NCBI GenBank assembly: GCA_016764335.1
Contig: JAESSB010000044.1
Span: 10,061 to 15,620, forward strand
DNA from: Magnetovibrio sp.
GTDB lineage: Bacteria; Pseudomonadota; Alphaproteobacteria; Rhodospirillales; Magnetovibrionaceae
DNA length: 5,560 bases
Direction of reading: 5' to 3'
Made by a program: the position numbers and the translations under genes. Shown here one piece after another: positions 1-5,560 of this stretch (its first letter is position 1; each line of letters begins with the position of its first letter). The notes under the pieces are model-generated. The model did not search any database, was not told the origin of the DNA, and saw only the letters and a program-made list of their open reading frames with translations.

Positions 1-666
1 TTGATTCCAGAGCTCAAAGCCGTTTTGAATGGGGTGAATGTTGACCTTAAGGTGAACGCTATCCTTACACGCAAACAGCTTGATGAGCGGTGCCAGGGGA
101 CCCTTAAAAACACTCGCATGGTGTCGTTCGGGTCCGATATTATTGTGCCAGAGGCAATATTGAACCGCGTGGAATGTGGGGCTTATAATTTTCACCCAGG
201 ACCACCAACGTACCCCGGGCGATTTCCGTCCAGCTTTTTTCTGTATGAAGGGGGAACTCGGTTTGGCTCTACCGTTCACGAAATGGCGCCCAAAGTGGAC
301 AGCGGCGCGATCAACGCCGTCGATTGGTTTGATGTGCCCCCAAACGTCGACTGTGTAACGTTGAATGCCATGAGCTTTCGCTCTTTATTTACTCTATTTA
401 AGACACTATCGCCCCATTTGGCCCGAAATTCGGCGCCTTTAAGTCGGATCAGCGATACATGGCAAGGTCGCCCCACGACACAAAAAGACTTCAATGCCCT
501 GTGTCGGTTGCCTAGCGATGTGAGTGAAGCAGAATTTAAGCGGCGTTACCGTGCCGTAGGTGAAGGCCCTGATCACGCTTTGGAAATGACCCTGTTTGGG
601 CATCGTTTTAGTCTCGACAATCAACATACAGCCCCGGACGTGCTCATCGGCGCAACAAAGCGTTAG
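1..666 (+). CDS. Formyltransferase-family protein, probably 5'-truncated by the window edge
   Basis: This is a 221-codon frame ending in TAG at 664-666. The core resembles the N10-formyltetrahydrofolate-dependent formyl transferase fold seen in methionyl-tRNA formyltransferase (Fmt) and its relatives. The segment YNFHPGPPTYPG (residues 62-73) carries the Asn-x-His pair N63/H65. An aspartate, D100, follows in KVDSGAI. The H65-D100 spacing of 35 matches the 36 between H108 and D144 of E. coli Fmt, so the catalytic Asn/His/Asp triad appears intact. Only 62 residues precede the triad, against about 105 in Fmt, and the frame opens with TTG at base 1 with no upstream sequence visible. The true start therefore probably lies outside the window. 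The region after residue 120 is short and does not look like the Fmt C-terminal tRNA-binding domain, so this is unlikely to be the housekeeping Fmt. Its substrate is unknown. It could be a sugar-nucleotide or small-molecule formyltransferase, but nothing nearby identifies the acceptor. The family call is fairly sure; the function is open. Confidence 0.75.
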   Translation: MIPELKAVLNGVNVDLKVNAILTRKQLDERCQGTLKNTRMVSFGSDIIVPEAILNRVECGAYNFHPGPPTYPGRFPSSFFLYEGGTRFGSTVHEMAPKVDSGAINAVDWFDVPPNVDCVTLNAMSFRSLFTLFKTLSPHLARNSAPLSRISDTWQGRPTTQKDFNALCRLPSDVSEAEFKRRYRAVGEGPDHALEMTLFGHRFSLDNQHTAPDVLIGATKR

Positions 667-996
667 GCTTTGGCAAAACTTAACAGCGCTTGGCTTGTTC
701 TCTTGCGATAATTTAGAACGCGGGCGGGGCGTGATAGCATCATTCCCTCTGAATTGATTTCGCGTTTGCTCAGAGTGTTGACCGTACGGAACGGGGCAGG
801 GGCGCCAGCATTTTCAAGGCAACTCCCAGACAGTTTCTTGATCTTATACCCTTAGGTGCTGACCACCTTTACCTGAAGCGTCTCATATTTATACCGATCA
901 AGAATATCAAGGCTTGCAAAAGAGCATTCTGGCCAAGGCGGGCCGCATAAGAGCAGCTGAGATGACGTAGGGGGCCGGAGTGTTGCAACCTAGACC

Positions 997-1329
997 TTGG
1001 CGGCGACCTCTGTACGATTTTCCTTCTTTGCTCCAGAGTTCAGCACATTAATTCTCCTGGTGGGAGCGGGCCTATATCTATCGTTTGTTTGGGTGCTGGA
1101 CGTCTTTCTTTTGCTGGGCGCAACAAACAGCGCCATTTTATGGGGAATTTCGGCTCTCTGGGTCACGAAGAAAGCATTTTACGGGGCTTGTAGCGATACG
1201 CTCTTAAAGAACAAGCGAAAGAAGTTGCGTTTGAAGACGACGATATTCGCAAACGTCCAAAAACCTCAACCACTGCTACCCACCCTTAGCCGCTTGAATT
1301 TCAGCTTAGTTGCATCGTACAATTTCTGA
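997..1329 (+). CDS. Doubtful small hydrophobic protein
   Basis: A 110-codon frame starts at TTG 997-999, directly after an in-frame TAG at 991-993, and ends with TGA at 1327-1329. Residues of about 16-60 are strongly hydrophobic (for example LILLVGAGLYLSFVWVLDVF) and could form one or two membrane segments. A basic stretch, KNKRKKLRLK, follows at about residues 71-80, which would suit a positive-inside membrane protein. Against it: there is no ATG start, the nearest purine-rich GGAG (977-980) is 16 bases from the TTG, no family is recognisable, and no promoter or terminator brackets it. A frame of this length in 1 kb of mid-GC DNA is somewhat unlikely by chance but not exceptional. It could be a remnant of a sensor or transporter membrane domain, but that is only a guess. 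Confidence 0.22.
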   Translation: MAATSVRFSFFAPEFSTLILLVGAGLYLSFVWVLDVFLLLGATNSAILWGISALWVTKKAFYGACSDTLLKNKRKKLRLKTTIFANVQKPQPLLPTLSRLNFSLVASYNF

Positions 1330-1472
1330 CAATCTCATAAAGGTGCAGTTGGTGCATCAACCCACGGCTTGAGTGGCAAGATCATGTTCTTTATGGTCAT
1401 AATCGCAATAAAAGGAATGCATCGGAAAAGCGTCTTTGATTCTGTATATTCACGACTTTCGACCCGTGACCC

Positions 1473-1507
1473 GATTCGTGTCCGGTTCAGGGTATTGCAA
1501 CCGAATC
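1473..1507 (+). other. Imperfect inverted repeat upstream of the recA promoter
   Basis: GATTC (1473-1477) and GGTT (1484-1487) pair with AACC (1499-1502) and GAATC (1503-1507). This gives a 9-bp stem with a 6-base bulge (GTGTCC) on the left arm and an 11-base loop. No T-run follows, so it is not an intrinsic terminator. It ends about 25 bases before the proposed recA -35 element. Its role, if any, is unknown; it could be a protein site or chance. Confidence 0.25.
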
Positions 1508-1531
1508 ATAATACATGATCTAGGGGGTGTT

Positions 1532-1560
1532 TTGGATAAAATAATTATAGAACATAATAT
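1532..1560 (+). promoter_or_regulatory. Probable recA promoter (sigma70-like)
   Basis: The -35 candidate TTGGAT (1532-1537, TTG conserved) is separated by exactly 17 bases from the -10 candidate TAATAT (1555-1560, four of six consensus bases). Transcription would start near 1567 and leave a leader of about 118 bases before recA. The surrounding DNA (1501-1620) is about 72-73% A+T by direct count, much more than the coding regions, which is typical of a promoter. The LexA box overlaps the -10, which independently supports this placement. An alternative -10, TAAAAT at 1537-1542, has a better hexamer but no convincing -35. Confidence 0.6.
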
Positions 1561-1564
1561 GAAC
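1550..1564 (+). promoter_or_regulatory. LexA operator (alphaproteobacterial SOS box) of recA
   Basis: The sequence is GAAC-ATAATAT-GAAC, two perfect GAAC half-sites separated by seven A/T bases. On the opposite strand it reads GTTC-N7-GTTC, the direct-repeat LexA box known from alphaproteobacteria, as opposed to the CTGT-N8-ACAG box of gammaproteobacteria. The seven-base spacer contains the proposed -10 hexamer (1555-1560), so bound LexA would block RNA polymerase directly. Its position, 121 bases upstream of the recA start, fits the recA control region. No second perfect GAAC-N7-GAAC or GTTC-N7-GTTC was seen in the intergenic DNA. A loose resemblance at 1618-1632 (GAAC-N7-GTAC) lacks one half-site base. 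Confidence 0.85.
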
Positions 1565-1624
1565 ATGATGTCATTATTCATTTATTTACAACTGATTAAA
1601 AAATACGTTGCTATGGAGAACAAA

Positions 1625-1657
1625 ATGAGTACATATAGAGTCATTGAATGTTGTTGA
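1625..1657 (+). CDS. Possible 10-codon leader peptide in the recA 5' leader
   Basis: Downstream of the proposed transcription start, GGAG (1615-1618) lies six bases before ATG 1625-1627. The frame reads MSTYRVIECC and stops at TGA 1655-1657, 27 bases before the recA ATG. Its ribosome-binding site is much better than recA's own, where only TTGGA (1671-1675, nine bases before the ATG) is available. Translation of this frame could open the leader or feed ribosomes to recA by reinitiation. The peptide ends in two cysteine codons but shows no run of regulatory codons and no visible attenuator stem-loop, so classical attenuation is not indicated. It may also be chance, since short frames with GGAG are common. 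Confidence 0.35.
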   Translation: MSTYRVIECC

Positions 1658-1684
1658 ACGCTATGAAAGATTGGAACCTAGATC

Positions 1685-2794
1685 ATGTCGCAGTCAGCCT
1701 TACGCCTTGTGGAGAAAAAAAACGTGGATAAAACAAAGGCATTAGATGCCGCGTTGAGCCAGATTGAACGCGCTTTTGGTAAAGGTTCGGTGATGAAGCT
1801 GGGGCAACGCGAAACGGTGGAATCCGATGTCGTCTCTACGGGGTCTTTAGGCCTGGATATTGGCCTGGGTATCGGCGGTTTGCCGCGCGGTCGGGTCGTT
1901 GAAATTTATGGCCCGGAAAGTTCAGGAAAAACGACATTGGCGTTGCACGTCATTGCAGAAGCACAAAAAAGTGGCGGCACCTGTGCATTCATCGATGCAG
2001 AACATGCCCTTGATCCCATATATGCTGGTAAGTTGGGTGTCAATATTGACGAGTTACTGATTTCGCAACCCGACGGTGGCGAACAAGCCTTGGAAATTAC
2101 CGATACATTGGTGCGTTCCGGTGCAGTGGATGTTTTGGTTGTGGATTCGGTGGCCGCCCTGGTGCCCCGTGCAGAACTAGAAGGTGAAATGGGCGATCAT
2201 CACGTTGGCTTGCAAGCCCGTTTGATGAGCCAAGCGTTACGCAAGCTGACCGCTTCTGTATCCAAATCTAATACTTTGGTGATTTTTATTAACCAGATCC
2301 GCATGAAAATCGGCGTGATGTTTGGTAACCCAGAAACCACGACGGGCGGGAATGCATTGAAATTTTACAGTTCGGTGCGTCTGGAAATTCGCCGTATCGG
2401 TGCTATTAAGGACCGTGAAGAAATAGTCGGCAACCAGACCCGCGTCAAGGTGGTCAAAAATAAAATGGCACCACCTTTCAAAATGGTTGAATTCGATATC
2501 ATGTATGGCGAAGGCGTGTCCAAAATGGGGGAACTCATTGATCTGGGCACCAAGGCTGGATTGATCGAAAAATCGGGATCGTGGTTCTCGTATAATTCAA
2601 TTCGCGTTGGTCAAGGCCGAGAAAACGCCAAGCAATTTATGCGGGATAACCCCGAAATTGCCGATGAAATTGAAAGAAAAATTCGCGTCGGTGCAGGTCT
2701 GATTGAAGATACTGAAGGTGAGGCTGAAGCGGCAGTTTTGAGTGTTAAAAATGCAACATCAAAGTCGAAAGCAAGTAAATCTGCTGATGAATGA
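1685..2794 (+). CDS. recA: Recombinase RecA
   Basis: RecA is the cytoplasmic ATP-dependent strand-exchange protein of homologous recombination. It forms filaments on single-stranded DNA and triggers LexA self-cleavage in the SOS response. The 369-residue length is slightly above E. coli RecA (353), because of a longer N-terminus (offset of 10) and a charged tail. Walker A is GPESSGKTT (76-84). The catalytic glutamate is E106 in FIDAEHALD, and Walker B is VLVVDS with D154. Loop L1 is EGEMGDHHV (167-174 core). The L2 region [20 protein letters not shown] starts at 203, with the allosteric Q204. The C-terminal domain ends in an Ala/Ser/Lys/Glu-rich tail. The ATG start is chosen because [11 protein letters not shown] followed by [21 protein letters not shown] is the expected alphaproteobacterial N-terminus. 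The Shine-Dalgarno sequence is weak (TTGGA). The gene lies behind a LexA-controlled promoter and ends in its own terminator, so it is probably transcribed alone. One oddity is His172 in L1, where E. coli has Ser162. Confidence 0.99.
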   Translation: MSQSALRLVEKKNVDKTKALDAALSQIERAFGKGSVMKLGQRETVESDVVSTGSLGLDIGLGIGGLPRGRVVEIYGPESSGKTTLALHVIAEAQKSGGTCAFIDAEHALDPIYAGKLGVNIDELLISQPDGGEQALEITDTLVRSGAVDVLVVDSVAALVPRAELEGEMGDHHVGLQARLMSQALRKLTASVSKSNTLVIFINQIRMKIGVMFGNPETTTGGNALKFYSSVRLEIRRIGAIKDREEIVGNQTRVKVVKNKMAPPFKMVEFDIMYGEGVSKMGELIDLGTKAGLIEKSGSWFSYNSIRVGQGRENAKQFMRDNPEIADEIERKIRVGAGLIEDTEGEAEAAVLSVKNATSKSKASKSADE

Positions 2795-2879
2795 TTGATC
2801 AGAAAATCCTTTTAAATTCTGGAGAGTATACCGTTTATTGCCCCTTCAGCCTTTATTAGACTTGATTATTAATGTCTCG

Positions 2880-2918
2880 CACACGGCCTTGAATGCCCCC
2901 AGGGCCGTGTGTTTTCTT
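2880..2918 (+). terminator. Rho-independent terminator of recA
   Basis: CACACGGCC (2880-2888) pairs perfectly with GGCCGTGTG (2903-2911). The 9-bp GC-rich stem encloses a 14-base loop and is followed at once by TTTTCTT (2912-2918). It lies 85 bases after the recA stop and about 100 bases before alaS, on the strand that ends recA transcription. It argues for separate transcription of recA and alaS, though some readthrough is possible. Confidence 0.9.
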
Positions 2919-2939
2919 ATGACACAGACGTTGCTTTGC

Positions 2940-2968
2940 TAGACAGGTCGATGATGAAGCTGTAAAAG
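2940..2968 (+). promoter_or_regulatory. Candidate alaS promoter
   Basis: TAGACA (2940-2945, five of six -35 consensus bases) stands 17 bases before TAAAAG (2963-2968, four of six -10 bases). It is placed just after the recA terminator, giving a leader of about 45-50 bases to the alaS ATG. TGTAAA at 2961-2966 is an alternative -10 with a shorter, 15-base spacer. A promoter is needed in this 100-base interval if the terminator is efficient, but the match is moderate and I saw no operator. Confidence 0.3.
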
Positions 2969-3021
2969 AAATTTTCCGATTATTTCAGCTGAACACACGA
3001 ATAACCTGGACAGTGACGCAC

Positions 3022-5560
3022 ATGCAGACCACCAATGACATCCGTAAGACCTTTCTCGATTTTTTTGCGTACAATGATCATAAAATTGTGGCATCGAGTC
3101 CATTGATTCCGCACAGCGACCCGACCTTGATGTTTGTTAATGCTGGTATGGTCCCGTTTAAAAACGTCTTTACGGGGCTGGAATCGCGTGACTATAGCCG
3201 CGCAACGTCATCACAAAAATGCGTGCGCGCTGGCGGCAAGCACAACGATTTGGAAAATGTCGGTCACACGGCTCGTCACCATACTTTTTTTGAAATGCTC
3301 GGAAATTTTTCGTTCGGTGATTATTTTAAAGACGAAGCGATTGAGCTGGCCTGGAAGCTGATCACCACTGAATATGGTCTCAACAAAGATCGATTGGTTG
3401 TCACCGTTTATCACACCGACGATGAGGCGTTTAATTTTTGGAAGAAGATCGCAGGTCTTCACGATGATCGCATTATTCGCATTGCCAGCAGCGATAATTT
3501 TTGGTCAATGGGGCCCATTGGACCTTGTGGCCCGTGTTCTGAAATTTTCTATGACCATGGCGACCACATCTTGGGGGGCCCACCAGGTTCACCCAATGAA
3601 GACGGTGATCGGTTTGTTGAAATATGGAACTTGGTGTTCATGCAGTATGACCAGCAAGAAAACGGGACACGCATTGACCTTCCCAAGCCCAGCATTGATA
3701 CCGGTATGGGACTTGAACGCATGACGGCGGTCCTACAAGGCACGCACGATAACTATGATATTGATCTGATGCGGGCCCTTATTTGCGCCTCTGGCGAAGC
3801 TACAGGGTCGGACCCAGATGGTAAATTTCGTATTTCGCACCGTGTAATTGCGGATCATTTGCGGGCGACGGCCTTTTTAATTGCTGACGGTGTCCTGCCG
3901 TCCAATGAAGGCCGAGGGTATGTTTTGCGTCGTATCATGCGCCGGGCTATGCGTCACGCTCACCTGATTGGGGCAACAGAACCGACGATTTATAAATTAT
4001 TTCCAACACTGCAATCGCAAATGGCCGGAGCATTTCCAGAGCTTAATCGCGCCGAAGCCTTGATTACGGAAACTTTGAAACTTGAAGAATCCCGTTTTAT
4101 TAAAACTTTGGACCGTGGTCTAAAATTGCTTGATGAAGCCACCTGCGATCTTCAGGGTGGCGGGGAACTTGATGGTGAAACGGCATTTAAGCTGTACGAC
4201 ACCTTTGGATTTCCGTTGGATTTGACACAAGACGCCTTGAAATCCAAAAACATTACGGTCGATGAAGATGCTTTTGCCGCGGCGATGGAACGGCAAAAAT
4301 CCGCAGCAAGAGCAAGTTGGTCAGGTTCAGGGTCAGCCAGCACAGACGCCTTATGGTTCGATATCAAAGACCAAATCGGCGTCACAGACTTTTTGGGTTA
4401 TGAGACGGAACATGCGCAAGGGCAAATAACGGCTTTAATAATGAATGGCGAACGGATTGATGAGGCGTGCGTTGGCGATGAGGTGCAACTGGTCACCAAT
4501 CAAACACCGTTTTATGGTGAGTCGGGCGGTCAAATGGGCGATATCGGGCAGATCACCGCACCAGGTCTCGTGATTGAAATTATGGATACTCAGAAGAAAT
4601 TAGCCGCCGTACATGTGCATATTGGTAAAGTCATTAAGGGCGTGGTGCGTCCTGATCTAGACGTGACGTTGAGTGTCAACCCTGCACACCGTTCGCAAAT
4701 TCGCGCCAATCATTCCGCGACCCATCTGTTGCACGAAGGATTGCGCCGTGAACTTGGCCTGCATGTCTCGCAGAAGGGTTCAATGGTGTCCAATGAACGC
4801 CTACGTTTCGACATTTCACACCCCAAAGCCGTTACGACAGAACAATTGGCCGATATTGAATTGATGGTGAACGGGCAAGTACGTGCGAACACCAAGGTCA
4901 CAACCCGTTTGATGACCCCTGAAGATGCCGTCGATGCGGGCGCCATGGCCTTATTTGGGGAAAAATACGGAGATGAAGTTCGTGTGGTGTCCATGGGTAC
5001 CGTCATGAGCGGTGGTTCAGATAAGAACTTTTCCGTTGAATTGTGCGGGGGCACTCACGTGTCACGCACGGGTGATATTGGCCTATTGAAGGTGATTTCT
5101 GAAGGGGCCGTCGGTTCGGGGGTGCGCCGCATTGAAGCCCTAACGGGCGCTGCGGCAATTGAATACCTTGAGTCCCAAGAACGTGCTTTGCAAGCGACTG
5201 CAGCAACGTTAAAGTCTAGCCCCGCCGAAGTTCCTGCGCGGGTTAAACAGGTGTTGGATGAACGCAAAAAAATGGAAAAAGAAATCCAAGACCTGCGTAA
5301 AAAGTTGGCTTCTGGTGGAGCATCGGGTGGTGGGATCGAAACCAAAACCATCGGTGACATCACCTTTGCCCCAAAGCTTTTAGAAGACATTCCAGGCAAC
5401 GAACTGAAAAGTTTGGTTGATGATCTTAAAGCACAAATTAAATCCGGTGTGGTGACGGTCGTCTCTGTGACCGATGGCAAGGCGTCTTTGGTCGTTGGTG
5501 TGACCAAAGATCTTATCGATCGCTTTAATGCGGTAGATTTGGTGCGTGTGGGGAGCGTCG
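3022..5560 (+). CDS. alaS: Alanyl-tRNA synthetase, 3' end beyond the window
   Basis: This cytoplasmic class II synthetase charges tRNA(Ala) with alanine and hydrolyses mischarged Ser- or Gly-tRNA(Ala). From ATG 3022 the frame stays open to the window end, about 846 codons of a usual 870-890, so only the last few dozen residues of the C-Ala domain are missing. The catalytic domain shows motif 2 around R69 ([17 protein letters not shown] at 65-81, then [15 protein letters not shown] at 86-100) and motif 3 GMGLERM (228-234). The tRNA-recognition helices include [15 protein letters not shown] near residues 303-317. The editing domain keeps all four zinc ligands: H564 and H568 in HSATH, and C675 and H679 in CGGTH. 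Charged helical sequence at about 737-766 looks like the coiled coil that leads into C-Ala, with a Gly/Ser-rich linker after it. The start is chosen because [11 protein letters not shown] follows at once, as in family members. A GTG three codons upstream (3013) has no room for its ribosome site. The Shine-Dalgarno match is weak (CTGGA, 11 bases away). No frameshift or internal stop was seen. Confidence 0.98.
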   Translation, partial: MQTTNDIRKTFLDFFAYNDHKIVASSPLIPHSDPTLMFVNAGMVPFKNVFTGLESRDYSRATSSQKCVRAGGKHNDLENVGHTARHHTFFEMLGNFSFGDYFKDEAIELAWKLITTEYGLNKDRLVVTVYHTDDEAFNFWKKIAGLHDDRIIRIASSDNFWSMGPIGPCGPCSEIFYDHGDHILGGPPGSPNEDGDRFVEIWNLVFMQYDQQENGTRIDLPKPSIDTGMGLERMTAVLQGTHDNYDIDLMRALICASGEATGSDPDGKFRISHRVIADHLRATAFLIADGVLPSNEGRGYVLRRIMRRAMRHAHLIGATEPTIYKLFPTLQSQMAGAFPELNRAEALITETLKLEESRFIKTLDRGLKLLDEATCDLQGGGELDGETAFKLYDTFGFPLDLTQDALKSKNITVDEDAFAAAMERQKSAARASWSGSGSASTDALWFDIKDQIGVTDFLGYETEHAQGQITALIMNGERIDEACVGDEVQLVTNQTPFYGESGGQMGDIGQITAPGLVIEIMDTQKKLAAVHVHIGKVIKGVVRPDLDVTLSVNPAHRSQIRANHSATHLLHEGLRRELGLHVSQKGSMVSNERLRFDISHPKAVTTEQLADIELMVNGQVRANTKVTTRLMTPEDAVDAGAMALFGEKYGDEVRVVSMGTVMSGGSDKNFSVELCGGTHVSRTGDIGLLKVISEGAVGSGVRRIEALTGAAAIEYLESQERALQATAATLKSSPAEVPARVKQVLDERKKMEKEIQDLRKKLASGGASGGGIETKTIGDITFAPKLLEDIPGNELKSLVDDLKAQIKSGVVTVVSVTDGKASLVVGVTKDLIDRFNAVDLVRVGSV

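Larger units (their letters stand above)
667..1531. other. Gene-poor stretch between the formyltransferase gene and the recA promoter
   Basis: About 865 bases contain no gene I can recognise. I saw no tRNA-like T-loop, rRNA-like segment, insertion-sequence ends or CRISPR-like repeats by eye. It contains one 110-codon frame on the + strand (997-1329, listed separately). On the - strand, one frame running from 1178 down to 663 is broken by only two stops (990-992 and 852-854). Its pieces are a 58-codon frame from GTG at 1164-1166, a 45-codon piece and a 62-codon piece. The last stop, TTA at 663-665 on the + strand, overlaps the TAG of the formyltransferase. The translations are not recognisable. 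The stretch may be decayed coding DNA or ordinary spacer carrying chance frames. Confidence 0.5.

Noticed and set aside
658..691. Imperfect inverted repeat at the formyltransferase stop (AAGCGTTA against TAAC-AGC-GCTT).
   Set aside because: The stem is interrupted by a bulge and no T-run follows, so I do not call it a terminator.
1417..1518. A 33-codon frame from ATG 1417 with GGA just before it.
   Set aside because: The GGA touches the ATG, so it cannot act as a Shine-Dalgarno sequence. The translation is unrecognisable.
1618..1632. A second LexA-like site, GAAC-N7-GTAC, in the recA leader.
   Set aside because: The second half-site is GTAC instead of GAAC, and it coincides with the leader ribosome site. 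One mismatch in an eight-base pattern is easily chance.
1436..1657. A 73-codon frame starting at TTG and running across the recA promoter.
   Set aside because: It spans the promoter and LexA box, lies in AT-rich DNA with many rare-looking codons, and has no ribosome site at its start. Only its last ten codons, from ATG 1625, have a credible start.
667..1684. A hidden tRNA, small RNA, mobile element or phage attachment site in the gap.
   Set aside because: I saw no tRNA-like arms, no terminal inverted repeats with target duplications and no long direct repeats by eye. A covariance-model search would be the decisive test.
1663..1731. A 22-codon frame (ATG 1663) overlapping the start of recA in another frame.
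   Set aside because: It has no ribosome site, and most of it is the recA coding sequence read out of frame.
5055..5507. A 150-codon reverse-strand frame inside alaS, with similar shorter ones at 4710-5054, 4152-4385, 3549-3743 and 3211-3462.
   Set aside because: All lie antisense to the clearly conserved alaS frame, and their Ser/Thr/Pro-rich translations look like antisense shadows.

Overview
The window looks like chromosomal DNA from an alphaproteobacterium, probably Rhodospirillales-like. Three things suggest this: the recA then alaS gene order, the wording of the RecA and AlaRS N-termini ([11 protein letters not shown] and [11 protein letters not shown]), and a GAAC-N7-GAAC operator in front of recA. 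That operator is the other-strand reading of the alphaproteobacterial LexA box GTTC-N7-GTTC. The lineage is inferred from remembered family sequence, not from a search.

Layout, all real genes on the + strand. Bases 1-666 hold the 3' part of a small formyltransferase-family protein whose beginning is probably cut by the window edge. Bases 667-1684, about 1 kb, contain no recognisable gene. Within this gap are one doubtful 110-codon frame encoding a hydrophobic protein and a reverse-strand frame with few stops. The last 180 bases or so are AT-rich and carry the recA control region: a sigma70-like promoter, a LexA operator sitting exactly on its -10 element, and a 10-codon leader frame with a good Shine-Dalgarno sequence. 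recA (1685-2794) is complete and ends in a clear intrinsic terminator (2880-2918). alaS starts at 3022 and runs off the right edge, with about 846 codons visible.

Functionally, recA is the core of recombinational repair and the activator of LexA self-cleavage. The operator in front of it closes the usual SOS feedback loop. alaS is a housekeeping aminoacyl-tRNA synthetase that the terminator separates from recA, so the two are neighbours by conserved order and not an obvious operon. The formyltransferase has no visible functional link to either.

I found no new multi-gene system here. The points most worth a second look are the architecture of the recA leader (operator on the -10, a possible leader peptide, and a weak recA ribosome site), an unusual residue in RecA loop L1, a substitution at a tRNA-contacting position of AlaRS, and the unexplained 1-kb gap.
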